Shown here piece after piece: positions 56,271 to 64,000 of a DNA stretch of 64,000 bases. Source of the DNA: Alphaproteobacteria bacterium (lineage in GTDB: Bacteria; Pseudomonadota; Alphaproteobacteria; Micavibrionales; Micavibrionaceae); contig JAFLCW010000001.1 in the NCBI GenBank assembly GCA_017302165.1, forward strand, positions 62,001-126,000, written 5' to 3'. The number at the start of each line of letters is the position of its first letter. Position 1 is the first letter of the stretch. Below the pieces are notes generated by a model that ran no database searches, had not been told where the DNA came from, and saw nothing but the letters and a program-made list of their open reading frames with translations. Made by a program: the position numbers and the translations under genes.

Positions 56271-58565
56271 TTATACCGTTTCTTTGGGTGGCAGTTTCGC
56301 CAGTGCTTTTTTCTCAGGCACAATGTCAAACGTCAATTCACCTGACGCACATCCAATTTTGACCATGCCGCCCGATACTAACTGACCAAACAATAATTCC
56401 TCGGCCAGAGGCTTTTTAATCTTTTCTTGTATAACCCGCGCTAAGGGGCGTGCCCCCATGGCCGGGTCATATCCCAACTTGCCTAAATGTTCTCTTGCCG
56501 CATCACTCAGTTGAATGGTGACATGACGATCCGTCAGCTGAGCTTCTAACTGCGCGATAAATTTATCAACAACGCGCACCACCGTTTCGGGTTTCAACGG
56601 TTTGAACGACACAACCGCATCAAGGCGGTTTCTAAATTCGGGCGTAAACATTTTTTTGATGGCTTCGGAATCTTCATCCACCCGTACCTCGCGCTCAAAT
56701 CCCATGGGGGCTCTGGCCATTTCGGCAGCACCAGCATTGGTGGTCATGATCAAAATCACATTTCTAAAATCAACAACCTTACCGTTGTTATCCGTGAGTT
56801 TCCCGTAATCCATCACCTGAAGCAGGATGTTATAAATATCCGGATGTGCCTTTTCAATTTCATCCAGCAACAACACGCAATGCGGGTTCTGGTCAATTTT
56901 ATCGGTCAGCAAGCCTCCCTGTTCAAACCCGACATATCCGGGCGGTGAACCAATCAGGCGCGACACCGCATGGCGTTCCATATATTCCGACATGTCAAAT
57001 CGTGCCAGTTCAATCCCCATGGTCTTGGACAATTGTTTGGCGACTTCAGTTTTCCCAACACCCGTAGGTCCGGAAAACAAATAACACCCGATGGGTTTTT
57101 CACTATCCCGAAGCCCGGCTCTGGACAATTTGATTGCATCAACCAGCGTATGAATGGCTTCATCCTGATCAAAAACCAGCGTTTTTAAGTCCCGATCCAG
57201 ATTCTTGAGAACAACCTTGTCGTCTTTTGTCAGTGACTTGGCGGGAATGCGGGCAATCGCGGCGACAACGCCTTCAATATCGGCCACATCAATGATTTTT
57301 TTGCGTTGATCCGCCGGCACCAACATCTGCGCCGCGCCCACTTCGTCAATAATATCAATCGCCTTGTCGGGGAGTTTCCGGTCACCGATATATTTGGCGG
57401 ATAATTCTACCGCCGCCTTGATAGCCTCATCCGTGTAGGTCACGTTATGATGGTCTTGATAATACACCCGAAGACCTTTCAGAATTTCAATCGATTCATC
57501 TAACGTGGGTTCATATACATCAATCTTCTGGAACCGGCGCACCAAGGCACGGTCTTTTTCAAAATAATTCCGATATTCCTTATAGGTCGTGGAACCAATG
57601 CACCGAATCGCACCGCTCGAGAGTGCGGGTTTCAGCAAATTCGACGCATCCATCGCGCCGCCCGATGTAGCCCCCGCCCCAATGATCGTGTGAATTTCAT
57701 CAATGAATAAGACGGCATGGGGAATTTTTTCAATTTCGGCAATGACGGCCTTCAGGCGTTCTTCAAAATCGCCGCGATAGCGTGTACCGGCCAAGAGAGC
57801 CCCCATATCCAGCGAAAAGATAATCGCATCTTTTAAGACATCCGGCACATGACCTTCGGTGATTTTACGTGCCAGACCTTCGGCAATCGCCGTTTTGCCA
57901 ACACCGGGATCACCCACATACAAAGGGTTGTTTTTAGATCGCCGGCATAAAATCTGGATCGTGCGATCCACTTCCTTGGCGCGGCCAATCAAAGGATCTA
58001 CTTTGCCATTTCGCGCTTTGTCGTTCAAATTTTTGCAATACGCCTCAAGGGCTTCGCGCCCGGTTTTGGCTCCCTTGGCACTCTCCGTATCCTCAGCGCC
58101 GCGGGGGGATTTGGGCGAACTTTCGGCACCGGGAACTTTGGCAATGCCGTGGGATATATAATTCACCGCATCAAAACGGGTCATGTCCTGTTCCTGCAGA
58201 AAATACACCGCATGACTTTCACGCTCTGAAAATAATGCCACCAGCACATTCGCGCCCGTCACTTCTTCGCGCCCAGCCGATTGCACATGGATAGCCGCCC
58301 GCTGAAGCACGCGCTGAAACGCGGTGGTCGGTTTGGCTTCAGTATGGTTTTCCGCGCTCAGATATCCTAATTCGGTATCCAGATATTGAGTCAGTTGTTC
58401 TTTTAAATCCGGGAGCGATATGCCACACGAACGAAGCACCGCCATCGCATCCTGATCTTCCGTCAAGGACAAAAGCAGATGTTCCAGCGTCGCATATTCA
58501 TGTTGGCGGGCATTCGCCGCCGCCAGGGCGCGGTGCAGGGTTTGTTCCAGATTTCGTGAGAGCAT
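56271..58565 (-). CDS. clpA: ATP-dependent Clp protease ATP-binding subunit ClpA
   Basis: 764 residues from ATG 58565 (MLSRNLEQTL); an 18-codon extension runs back into clpS and is rejected. It has the N-domain (LHRALAAANARQHEYATLEHLLLSL), the first AAA module with GDPGVGKTAIAEG and VLFIDEIHTIIG, and the second with GPTGVGKTEVAKQL and LLLDEIEKAHPD. Four bases after clpS; the pair unfolds N-degron and SsrA-tagged substrates for ClpP. An insert of charged residues after the N-domain (about 150-165) is longer than in E. coli. Confidence 0.97.
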   Translation of the reverse strand: MLSRNLEQTLHRALAAANARQHEYATLEHLLLSLTEDQDAMAVLRSCGISLPDLKEQLTQYLDTELGYLSAENHTEAKPTTAFQRVLQRAAIHVQSAGREEVTGANVLVALFSERESHAVYFLQEQDMTRFDAVNYISHGIAKVPGAESSPKSPRGAEDTESAKGAKTGREALEAYCKNLNDKARNGKVDPLIGRAKEVDRTIQILCRRSKNNPLYVGDPGVGKTAIAEGLARKITEGHVPDVLKDAIIFSLDMGALLAGTRYRGDFEERLKAVIAEIEKIPHAVLFIDEIHTIIGAGATSGGAMDASNLLKPALSSGAIRCIGSTTYKEYRNYFEKDRALVRRFQKIDVYEPTLDESIEILKGLRVYYQDHHNVTYTDEAIKAAVELSAKYIGDRKLPDKAIDIIDEVGAAQMLVPADQRKKIIDVADIEGVVAAIARIPAKSLTKDDKVVLKNLDRDLKTLVFDQDEAIHTLVDAIKLSRAGLRDSEKPIGCYLFSGPTGVGKTEVAKQLSKTMGIELARFDMSEYMERHAVSRLIGSPPGYVGFEQGGLLTDKIDQNPHCVLLLDEIEKAHPDIYNILLQVMDYGKLTDNNGKVVDFRNVILIMTTNAGAAEMARAPMGFEREVRVDEDSEAIKKMFTPEFRNRLDAVVSFKPLKPETVVRVVDKFIAQLEAQLTDRHVTIQLSDAAREHLGKLGYDPAMGARPLARVIQEKIKKPLAEELLFGQLVSGGMVKIGCASGELTFDIVPEKKALAKLPPKETV

Positions 58566-58569
58566 CTGA

Positions 58570-58953
58570 TTACTCCTTTTCCATCGTGCATTGAAGCGGC
58601 TGTTCGTTGGCTCTGGCAAAATCCATGACCTGCGCGACCTTGGTTTCCGCTACTTCATAGGTAAAGACACCGCATAATCCCACCCCCCGGCGATGCACGT
58701 GGAGCATGATGTCTGTGGCCTCTTGTCTATTCTTGTTGAAAAAGCTTTCTAAAATATGAACGACAAACTCCATGGGGGTGTAATCGTCATTTAAAAGAAG
58801 CACTTTATACATAGATGGTTTTTTAGTGCGCGGTCTGGGCTTCAGCAAAATCCCGGATTGGGGGGTCTCCTCGCGCTTTTCGCCAGCATCCCGCTTTAAG
58901 GGGTCGTCCCCGCCGGGTTCATCGGGCAAATAGGGCGGCTCATCGTCCCCCAT
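58570..58953 (-). CDS. clpS: ClpS adaptor
   Basis: 127 residues from ATG 58953 ([10 protein letters not shown]); ATG 58992 would give 140 residues and has GAGG close by, so the start is uncertain. The ClpS core is clear: [41 protein letters not shown], and [16 protein letters not shown]. It delivers N-end-rule substrates to ClpA; Aat, encoded nearby, creates such substrates. The acidic N-terminal extension is typical of alphaproteobacteria. Confidence 0.95.
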   Translation of the reverse strand: MGDDEPPYLPDEPGGDDPLKRDAGEKREETPQSGILLKPRPRTKKPSMYKVLLLNDDYTPMEFVVHILESFFNKNRQEATDIMLHVHRRGVGLCGVFTYEVAETKVAQVMDFARANEQPLQCTMEKE

Positions 58954-59060
58954 CCGGATAAACTCACGCGATGATTGTAAAAAATATGTCATGACCTCAT
59001 AAACCCTACTTGATCGTCTCTATCCTGCAATCAGAATAATATAGCATGAGACGGGCAATA

Positions 59061-59093
59061 AAAAACCCTGCCGGTTTCTCCAGCAGGGTTTTT
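59061..59093 (-). terminator. Intrinsic terminator after the phasin gene
   Basis: CCCTGC and GCAGGG arms, extended by five A:T pairs, enclose an 11-base loop, with a T-run at the end on both strands. It lies 22 bases beyond the phasin stop and can also block read-through from the opposite side. Confidence 0.85.
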
Positions 59094-59114
59094 AAGGAGG
59101 TTATACGAAAAAGA

Positions 59115-59657
59115 TTAGGCGGCCTGAGAGGCTTTTTTCATCGCCTTACCGAATTGGCCGTTGATCGGCTCCATGCATTCCGACGCGACCTTGACGGTCA
59201 TTTCAGAAATCTTGGTGGCACCGTTCATGAAATCATCAAAGCTAGCCTGGGCAAACTTGGTCTGCGCTTCGGTCACTTCGTTAATTGTCTTGCAAGTCAT
59301 CATGGTCTTGGCCGCAGTTTGGGCTTTTTCAGCCGAACTTTGTGCCATTTCCATGCAGGTTTTCATCACGTTTTCCATACCTTTGGAAAAGATGGTCGTG
59401 GATTTCACAAAGGCTTCCATTTGCTCCTGACCGAACGAGGCGGCATCTTGGGCGACTTTGTCAAAGGATGGGTTTTTTGTCATTTTCATCTCCATAAAAT
59501 TTATCACTGGATTAAACTTTTGTAATGTCAGAACAGGCTCCGCCGCCGTAGACACGGAACGCCCCGCAGATGGGGGACGCGGCTTAACCTGTGCTATCTT
59601 ACGTGCCGGTGACTTGGATTTCGCCAAAGCACGAGAACGCGGTGTTTTTCTGGCCAT
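59115..59657 (-). CDS. Phasin-family protein
   Basis: 180 residues from ATG 59657 (MARKTPRSR) with AAAGGAAATACC just upstream; the longer frame from 59762 overlaps operator-like sequence and is rejected. An internal ATG (MTKNPSFDK) also has GGAG in front and could give a second form. The basic alanine-rich head is followed by the phasin helical domain (FGQEQMEAFVKSTTIFSKGMENVMKTCMEMAQ). Phasins coat polyhydroxyalkanoate granules and imply PHA storage; the synthase is not in the window. Confidence 0.9.
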   Translation of the reverse strand: MARKTPRSRALAKSKSPARKIAQVKPRPPSAGRSVSTAAEPVLTLQKFNPVINFMEMKMTKNPSFDKVAQDAASFGQEQMEAFVKSTTIFSKGMENVMKTCMEMAQSSAEKAQTAAKTMMTCKTINEVTEAQTKFAQASFDDFMNGATKISEMTVKVASECMEPINGQFGKAMKKASQAA

Positions 59658-59754
59658 GGTATTTCCTTTCTGGTCGATCAAAACGTCATCCCGGAGAACA
59701 CACCCCTTAAGGATAAAATCGCTCGATACAAACAGTGTGTGCATACGCCCGACC

Positions 59755-59827
59755 TTTTGCAATGCACAAAAGTTAAATTATCACCATCCATCCACAGGGT
59801 CAAGAGATTATTTTGCAGTGCATCATT
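59755..59827. promoter_or_regulatory. Two repeated TTTTGCA-R-TGCA sites upstream of the phasin gene
   Basis: The same core occurs at 59755-59771 (TTTTGCAATGCACAAAA) and 59811-59827 (TTTTGCAGTGCATCATT). Both are near-palindromic, and the first extends to AAAA on the far side. TGCA-rich operators are known for PhaR-type repressors of phasin genes. The position, 98-170 bases upstream of the start, suits such a role. Binding is inferred. Confidence 0.5.
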
Positions 59828-60038
59828 TTTATTTTTTGGCGGTATTCTGCCGAAATAATGGACAATCGCTCCCTATCTGATAAAATCAAAGGCCAAAGGC
59901 TGGGGATAAAAAACAACGCGTTAAGGTTTTTGTAAGGTCTTTTTAATCCCGGTGTACGATACTGGGGTTTAAGACGTTGATCAGTCTGCGCAACATGTTG
60001 TTTTTCATAAATTTTTTACGGGGCAAAAGGTATCAACT

Positions 60039-61712
60039 GTGCGGTTTGTGTCTGCTTTACTGATTATGATATTGACGCTCTCCAGCGCGATGTCCGATGC
60101 CTGTGCCGCCAACAAGAAAAAGAAAGCACCGTCTGGTAACCCCAAATACGCCTCGATTGTGGTGGATGCCGAAACAGGGGTGATCTTAAGCCAGCGGAAC
60201 GCGGATAAGTCCCTGCACCCGGCTTCCTTGGTTAAAATCATGACCCTGCTCATGGCTTTCGAAGCCCTGGACGCCAAGCAAATCACACTTCGTGACCGTA
60301 TGCCGGTCTCCACACGTGCCACGCAAATGTCCCCCAGTAAAATTGATGTTTCGGCGGGATCGACGCTTCGTGTTGAAGACGGTATTTATGCACTCGTGAC
60401 AAAATCGGCCAATGATGTGGCCGTGGTCATGGCCGAATATCTGGGCGGCACCGAATCGCGCTTTGCCCAATTAATGACCCAGCGCGCCCGTGACATCGGC
60501 ATGAAAAACACCCTATTCAAAAATGCGTCTGGTTTGCCCAATCCCGGACAGGTCACCACCGCGCGGGATATGGCGACCTTGGCGCGATATATTCTGGTGC
60601 GATACCCCCATTATTATCATTACTTCAGCACCAAACAATTCACCTATCGCGGCAAAACGCACGGCAATCACAATCGTCTTCTGCACAGTTATCCTGGCAT
60701 GGATGGATTTAAAACAGGGTACATTAATGCGTCCGGGTTCAATCTGGTGGCGTCTGCCAAAAGAAATGGTCAACGTTTGATTGGCGTGGTGTTTGGGGGG
60801 CAGACCTCTAAGACACGTAATGACCATATGGTCAAAATCATGAATGAAGGTTTTGTCAAAGCCCGCACACTGAAGGATGTTCAGGTCGCGGCTGTGGCGC
60901 AAACCCCCCAACAAAAAGCACAAGCCGCCCAGCAGGCCGAAGCAGACGCCCGGGAACTGGCACAGGTTAAAACCCTGATGGCACAGCAAGCGGCAAAGGC
61001 CACGTCGGACGGTCAACCGATCCCGGCACAAAAACCCGTCAATAACAATGTCAGACCTGACTCGCGTTTTGGATCAGACGGTGCCTCTTATACGTCGTTA
61101 TCTGCCCTGTCTGAAACACGAACGGTGCCTTCTGCGTCATCGCTAGCTCAAAATATGACGGCCGACGACCGGATCAACACCGTGAAAAATTCCATGGAAC
61201 ATGGGTACATGGAAGAACTGGCCGGACAAGGCGATTACGATGTCATGGCCTCTAAACGTCTTGAAACCGGGCTTCTGGCGGTGGCCGTTCATAAGGGACA
61301 ATATCGCCCGAATCCAAATCCGGCCTCTTCGGCACAAAATTCCATCCGCGCCGCCGGCCATGCCATGATTGCCAAAATGGGCAATACGGCACAGCCGCCC
61401 GCACCCCCGGCCTCTGCGTCGTTGCCCACAGAGCCATCTGATCAAAATTGGCAAACCATTTATTCAGGCCAAGGCTGGGCGATCCAGATTGGCGCCTATA
61501 ACAGCAAGCTGGCAACAGATCAGGCTCTGCGGGAAGCGATGGCCAAACTCCCCCCCGATATCGCCCAAAAAGCCAAGCCTGTCAGTGTGCCATTGCGCAC
61601 CGAATCCGGCATCATGTTCCGGGCGCGTCTGTCGGGTTTGACGAACGCCCAAGCCTTCAAGGCGTGCGGTTATTTCTCTGATTGCCTCACGCTCTCCCCG
61701 CAAAAACCATGA
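60039..61712 (+). CDS. D-alanyl-D-alanine carboxypeptidase (S11 family) with SPOR domain
   Basis: 557 residues from GTG 60039 (MRFVSALL). Signal peptide ends near SDACA. The penicillin-binding motifs are S63-L-V-K66, S123-A-N125 and K225-T-G227. A long alanine/glutamine-rich linker follows, and the C-terminus is a SPOR peptidoglycan-binding domain (GWAIQIGAYNSKLATDQALREA ... FRARLSGLTNAQAFKACGYF). It trims pentapeptides in the cell wall, probably at the division site. It overlaps the next gene by four bases. Confidence 0.95.
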   Translation: MRFVSALLIMILTLSSAMSDACAANKKKKAPSGNPKYASIVVDAETGVILSQRNADKSLHPASLVKIMTLLMAFEALDAKQITLRDRMPVSTRATQMSPSKIDVSAGSTLRVEDGIYALVTKSANDVAVVMAEYLGGTESRFAQLMTQRARDIGMKNTLFKNASGLPNPGQVTTARDMATLARYILVRYPHYYHYFSTKQFTYRGKTHGNHNRLLHSYPGMDGFKTGYINASGFNLVASAKRNGQRLIGVVFGGQTSKTRNDHMVKIMNEGFVKARTLKDVQVAAVAQTPQQKAQAAQQAEADARELAQVKTLMAQQAAKATSDGQPIPAQKPVNNNVRPDSRFGSDGASYTSLSALSETRTVPSASSLAQNMTADDRINTVKNSMEHGYMEELAGQGDYDVMASKRLETGLLAVAVHKGQYRPNPNPASSAQNSIRAAGHAMIAKMGNTAQPPAPPASASLPTEPSDQNWQTIYSGQGWAIQIGAYNSKLATDQALREAMAKLPPDIAQKAKPVSVPLRTESGIMFRARLSGLTNAQAFKACGYFSDCLTLSPQKP

Positions 61713-62446
61713 TGACTTTTATGCCACGTGTTCATCCCCTTTCACCCCATCCGGAATCAGGCAATATCCTGATTTACATTCTGGGTGCCATTGTATTGAT
61801 GGGGGTTCTGGTGATGTTGGTCAAAGGATCAAATTCCCCCGGTGCCGGGATTGATTCTGAAACGACCATGATCCGGGCTTCGGAAGTACAGCAATATGCG
61901 GGTGAGTTGGAACGTGCGGTCAATTTTATTCTGAGCAATAGCCACAGTGAAAACGATATTCGTTTCGCCGCCGTGGGTGCCCCCGGTGCCTATGGGAATA
62001 TCGCGACGGATACACCCCTGACCCGTCAGGTTTTTGCCAAACAAGGCGGCGCGGCCACCTATCGCGCGGTACCCGCCGGCATACAAACCACGGCAACACC
62101 GTGGCAGTTCTATGGGAACACACATATCAAAGGGTTCGGAACAGATACCTTAGCTGGCCGAAAAGCCGAGTTAATCGCCGTGCTTCCGAATGTCACCACA
62201 GCCTTTTGTGAACGTATCAATGAATTGAACGGTCAAAATCTAAACCTTTCCGCCAATCATGACCCTTCAGCTAATGGATGTCTGTTTACTGGCGGGGGCA
62301 GTGAATTCACAGGCAGTTTTGTGACCGGTGCCACGGCCAATATTATTGACCACACCTTGTTCACGCAAACCCCGGCCAAGCAAGCCTGCATCCGGTGTCA
62401 GACAACCGGGGCACTTCATTTCTACCACGTTTTACTGGGCAGATAG
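61709..62446 (+). CDS. Pilin-like exported protein of unknown function, paralogue 2
   Basis: 245 residues from ATG 61709, four bases overlapping the carboxypeptidase stop (ATGA). A short polar head is followed by one hydrophobic helix (GNILIYILGAIVLMGVLVML). The exported part has LIAVLPNVTTAFCERINELN and ends HFYHVLLGR, matching the protein at 55587-56255. No prepilin glutamate in the usual place. Function unknown; it may be a cell-surface fibre subunit or a pilus-assembly accessory. Confidence 0.8.
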   Translation: MMTFMPRVHPLSPHPESGNILIYILGAIVLMGVLVMLVKGSNSPGAGIDSETTMIRASEVQQYAGELERAVNFILSNSHSENDIRFAAVGAPGAYGNIATDTPLTRQVFAKQGGAATYRAVPAGIQTTATPWQFYGNTHIKGFGTDTLAGRKAELIAVLPNVTTAFCERINELNGQNLNLSANHDPSANGCLFTGGGSEFTGSFVTGATANIIDHTLFTQTPAKQACIRCQTTGALHFYHVLLGR

Positions 62447-62453
62447 GCGCGGA

Positions 62454-63044
62454 TTAATCCTTAAAGCTGGGCATAAAATCCGTCAGAGACGGGGTCGAAT
62501 TCGTCAGGTTACGAATATCGCTTGTGACCGGCATCACGTAATCATACGACCCTAAAATACGTCCTTTAGAATCAACAATTCGCAAATTGGTAATAACATC
62601 ACTGCCATTCAACAGCGTTGTCCCGCTGACGGTCGCCGGGGTTTGGGACGGCATCGCCCCGCCCGGCTGAATCACCATATATCCCAATTGGGTCAAGCGC
62701 GATGAGACCTGACCTGACATCACTTGCCCTAAAAGACGGGTATTGCCCACCGCCTGTTGTTCAGGTGTTTCGGTGATACGTTGCGATGCTTTCATGTCCT
62801 CAAGCGGGAGCACAATCAGCGGCGTTGCCTTGTTCAAATTATGCCGCGCCTGTGAGGTGAGCATATCTGTAGCGGAATAGGTCGTACTGGCGAGACTCAT
62901 CTTCCCATCTTCATTCAGCCGGTCATACGCAATCACCCCCGCCGTGCCCGCCATGACCGCCACACATCCGGCCACAGGCAGGGATAGCAACATCATTGCC
63001 AGAATTCGCACATAGACAGTGCGCACCGAAACAGAAAAAATCAT
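62454..63044 (-). CDS. FlgO-like outer-membrane lipoprotein
   Basis: 196 residues from ATG 63044, with GAGGGAG seven bases upstream; the longer frame at 63059 lacks this. Lipobox LPVAGC gives a lipid-modified cysteine. The domain (YSATDMLTSQARHNLNKATPLIVLPLED ... MSGQVSSRLTQLGYMVIQPG ... NLRIVDSKGRILGSYDYVMPV) fits the FlgO family known from Vibrio flagella. No flagellar genes are nearby, so a general envelope role is as likely. Confidence 0.8.
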   Translation of the reverse strand: MIFSVSVRTVYVRILAMMLLSLPVAGCVAVMAGTAGVIAYDRLNEDGKMSLASTTYSATDMLTSQARHNLNKATPLIVLPLEDMKASQRITETPEQQAVGNTRLLGQVMSGQVSSRLTQLGYMVIQPGGAMPSQTPATVSGTTLLNGSDVITNLRIVDSKGRILGSYDYVMPVTSDIRNLTNSTPSLTDFMPSFKD

Positions 63045-63114
63045 CAATATCTCCCTCAAGATTTAAACAGAGCCTAACAAGCCGGAGAGGAAAAATACAC
63101 CCCCACCCGGGCTC

Positions 63115-63357
63115 TTAAAGCCGTGATAGGTCTGTTCTATGCGATAACTGTGCCATGTCGGCACCGCGCGGCGACAGCCAGATCATTTTTTGCGGGTGAC
63201 CGGCCTTAGGATCACATATCCAGCGCGCATTTAGCCATCCTTTGGCGTGAGCCAGACGCACCACCCATTCTCCATAATGTTTTTTCAGTTCGTCCTCTGC
63301 CATACAGGCCTGCGGCGGATCAAAATAAACCGACAACATCCATAAATCTTGAAGCAT
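63115..63357 (-). CDS. Small protein of unknown function under a Fur box
   Basis: 80 residues from ATG 63357 (MLQDLWMLSV); the frame from 63402 begins inside the Fur box and is rejected. The product is mixed in charge, with two cysteines and several tryptophans (EWVVRLAHAKGWLNARWICDP). No family recognised. A near-perfect Fur box lies 25 bases upstream, so expression should rise under iron limitation. Confidence 0.65.
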   Translation of the reverse strand: MLQDLWMLSVYFDPPQACMAEDELKKHYGEWVVRLAHAKGWLNARWICDPKAGHPQKMIWLSPRGADMAQLSHRTDLSRL

Positions 63358-63381
63358 AGGGCACCCCGCCTGATTAAAAAA

Positions 63382-63400
63382 GATAATGATAATCATTCTC
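63382..63400. promoter_or_regulatory. Fur box
   Basis: GATAATGATAATCATTCTC matches the classical Fur consensus at 18 of 19 positions. It lies just upstream of the 80-residue gene, overlapping the expected promoter. No plus-strand gene follows, so the small gene is the likely target. Confidence 0.85.
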
Positions 63401-63484
63401 AATTAAAGGGCCGATGTCAAGGGACAACAGGCCAGGGATTGGAAAAAACAGGGGGTATGTTCCGGGTGTGACGATATAGCCTGA

Positions 63485-64000
63485 CTAGGCTAAGGGCATC
63501 ACCATCAACAAGCATAGACCGGACGGGGTCTGACGTGGTTTGTCCTTGCGAAAACCAGCCTGGGCATAACATTTAATCGCCGGGGCATTATCCTGTGCCG
63601 GGGTCACCATCAACCGCTTCACCTCGGGCTGGCGTTTCAGTTCGGTGATAAACGCCTTAATGAAATTGGTGCCATGACCAAAGCCCAGCATTTCAACATC
63701 CCCGACAAATTGATGAATGGCGAACGTGCCCGGCTCTACCGGATAATCATCCCCCAGCCTGTTCGTGCGTACCAAATCAGAACCCAGATCAGAACATTGA
63801 ATCAGGGCATAAGGGCGTCCCTGATAAGACACCAGAAAATACCGCGCCGCCGCCGTGGATAATCCAGACGATATGTCGGCCATATCCTCAACAGACGGTG
63901 TCCACCAATCTGTCAAATGAGGTGAACGGAGCCATTCCCGGATCATCGGTATATCGGCCGAGGCTACATCTGAAAATTCATATCCGTTGTGGGCAAATTT
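63485..64000 (-). CDS. GNAT-family acetyltransferase, N-terminus cut by the window edge
   Basis: The frame is open to the right edge; an internal ATG at 63946 is not the start, because upstream codons (YEFSDVASADIPMIREWL) are typical of the family. The core reads PHLTDWWTPSVEDMADIS, FAIHQFVGDVEMLGFGHGTNFIKAF and NAPAIKCYAQAGFRKD. It resembles AAC(6')-type and siderophore-linked acetyltransferases (WW near the start). With the Fur box next door an iron-related role is possible but not shown. Confidence 0.85.
   Translation of the reverse strand, partial: KFAHNGYEFSDVASADIPMIREWLRSPHLTDWWTPSVEDMADISSGLSTAAARYFLVSYQGRPYALIQCSDLGSDLVRTNRLGDDYPVEPGTFAIHQFVGDVEMLGFGHGTNFIKAFITELKRQPEVKRLMVTPAQDNAPAIKCYAQAGFRKDKPRQTPSGLCLLMVMPLA

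Noticed and set aside
59658-59762. Longer phasin start
   Set aside because: The extra 35 residues lack phasin character and run into an operator-like site, while ATG 59657 has a strong ribosome-binding site.

Overview
The window looks like a stretch of an alphaproteobacterial chromosome. The best evidence is the block from about 44.8 to 53.4 kb: an M48 protease, DsbA-like proteins, aroQ, accB, accC, aat, a DUF2155 protein, an MlaD-like protein and an NDUFA12-type complex I accessory protein. That order is familiar from alphaproteobacteria. clpS-clpA, a phasin, an SRP RNA of the short bacterial type and SPOR-tailed DD-carboxypeptidase fit as well. I cannot name the genus.

Region 1 (1 to about 23.5 kb) is an accessory region that looks clearly more AT-rich by eye than the rest. 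It opens with a giant RTX repeat protein running off the left edge, preceded by a small membrane-anchored protein and an XRE regulator. Next comes a complete acyl-homoserine-lactone quorum-sensing module: a LuxI-type synthase, a LuxR-type receptor, and a divergent pair made of a phytanoyl-CoA-dioxygenase-like enzyme and a membrane fatty acid desaturase. Two matching palindromes read as lux boxes, one in front of the synthase and one shared by the divergent pair. After that come two related loci about 8 kb apart. Each has a copy of a 185-bp repeat, a nearly identical 155-residue gene on the minus strand, and a divergent HTH regulator with a conserved C-terminal sensor-like domain, followed directly by one enzyme: a formyltransferase in one locus and an EgtD-like methyltransferase in the other. 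Between them sits a tight five-gene operon (15.5-20.1 kb) that looks like a toxin/immunity-type module with a large Sel1-repeat partner protein.

Region 2 (23.5 to 39 kb) is a surface and secretion cluster. It holds a two-partner secretion pair (a 2343-residue TpsA exoprotein with 12 beta-propeller-like repeats and MBG repeats, plus its TpsB pore), a flavoprotein, a classical autotransporter, and a kexin-like subtilase with a P domain and an RTX tail.

Region 3 (39 to 64 kb) is core genome: purH, the SRP RNA gene, guaB, rlmE, the conserved block above, a DUF2157/GDYXXLXY pair, clpS-clpA, a phasin with two repeated TGCA-type operator-like sites, a DD-carboxypeptidase, two paralogous pilin-like proteins, a FlgO-like lipoprotein, a small gene under a near-perfect Fur box, and a GNAT acetyltransferase cut by the right edge. 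No tRNA, rRNA, CRISPR array or intact insertion sequence was seen.
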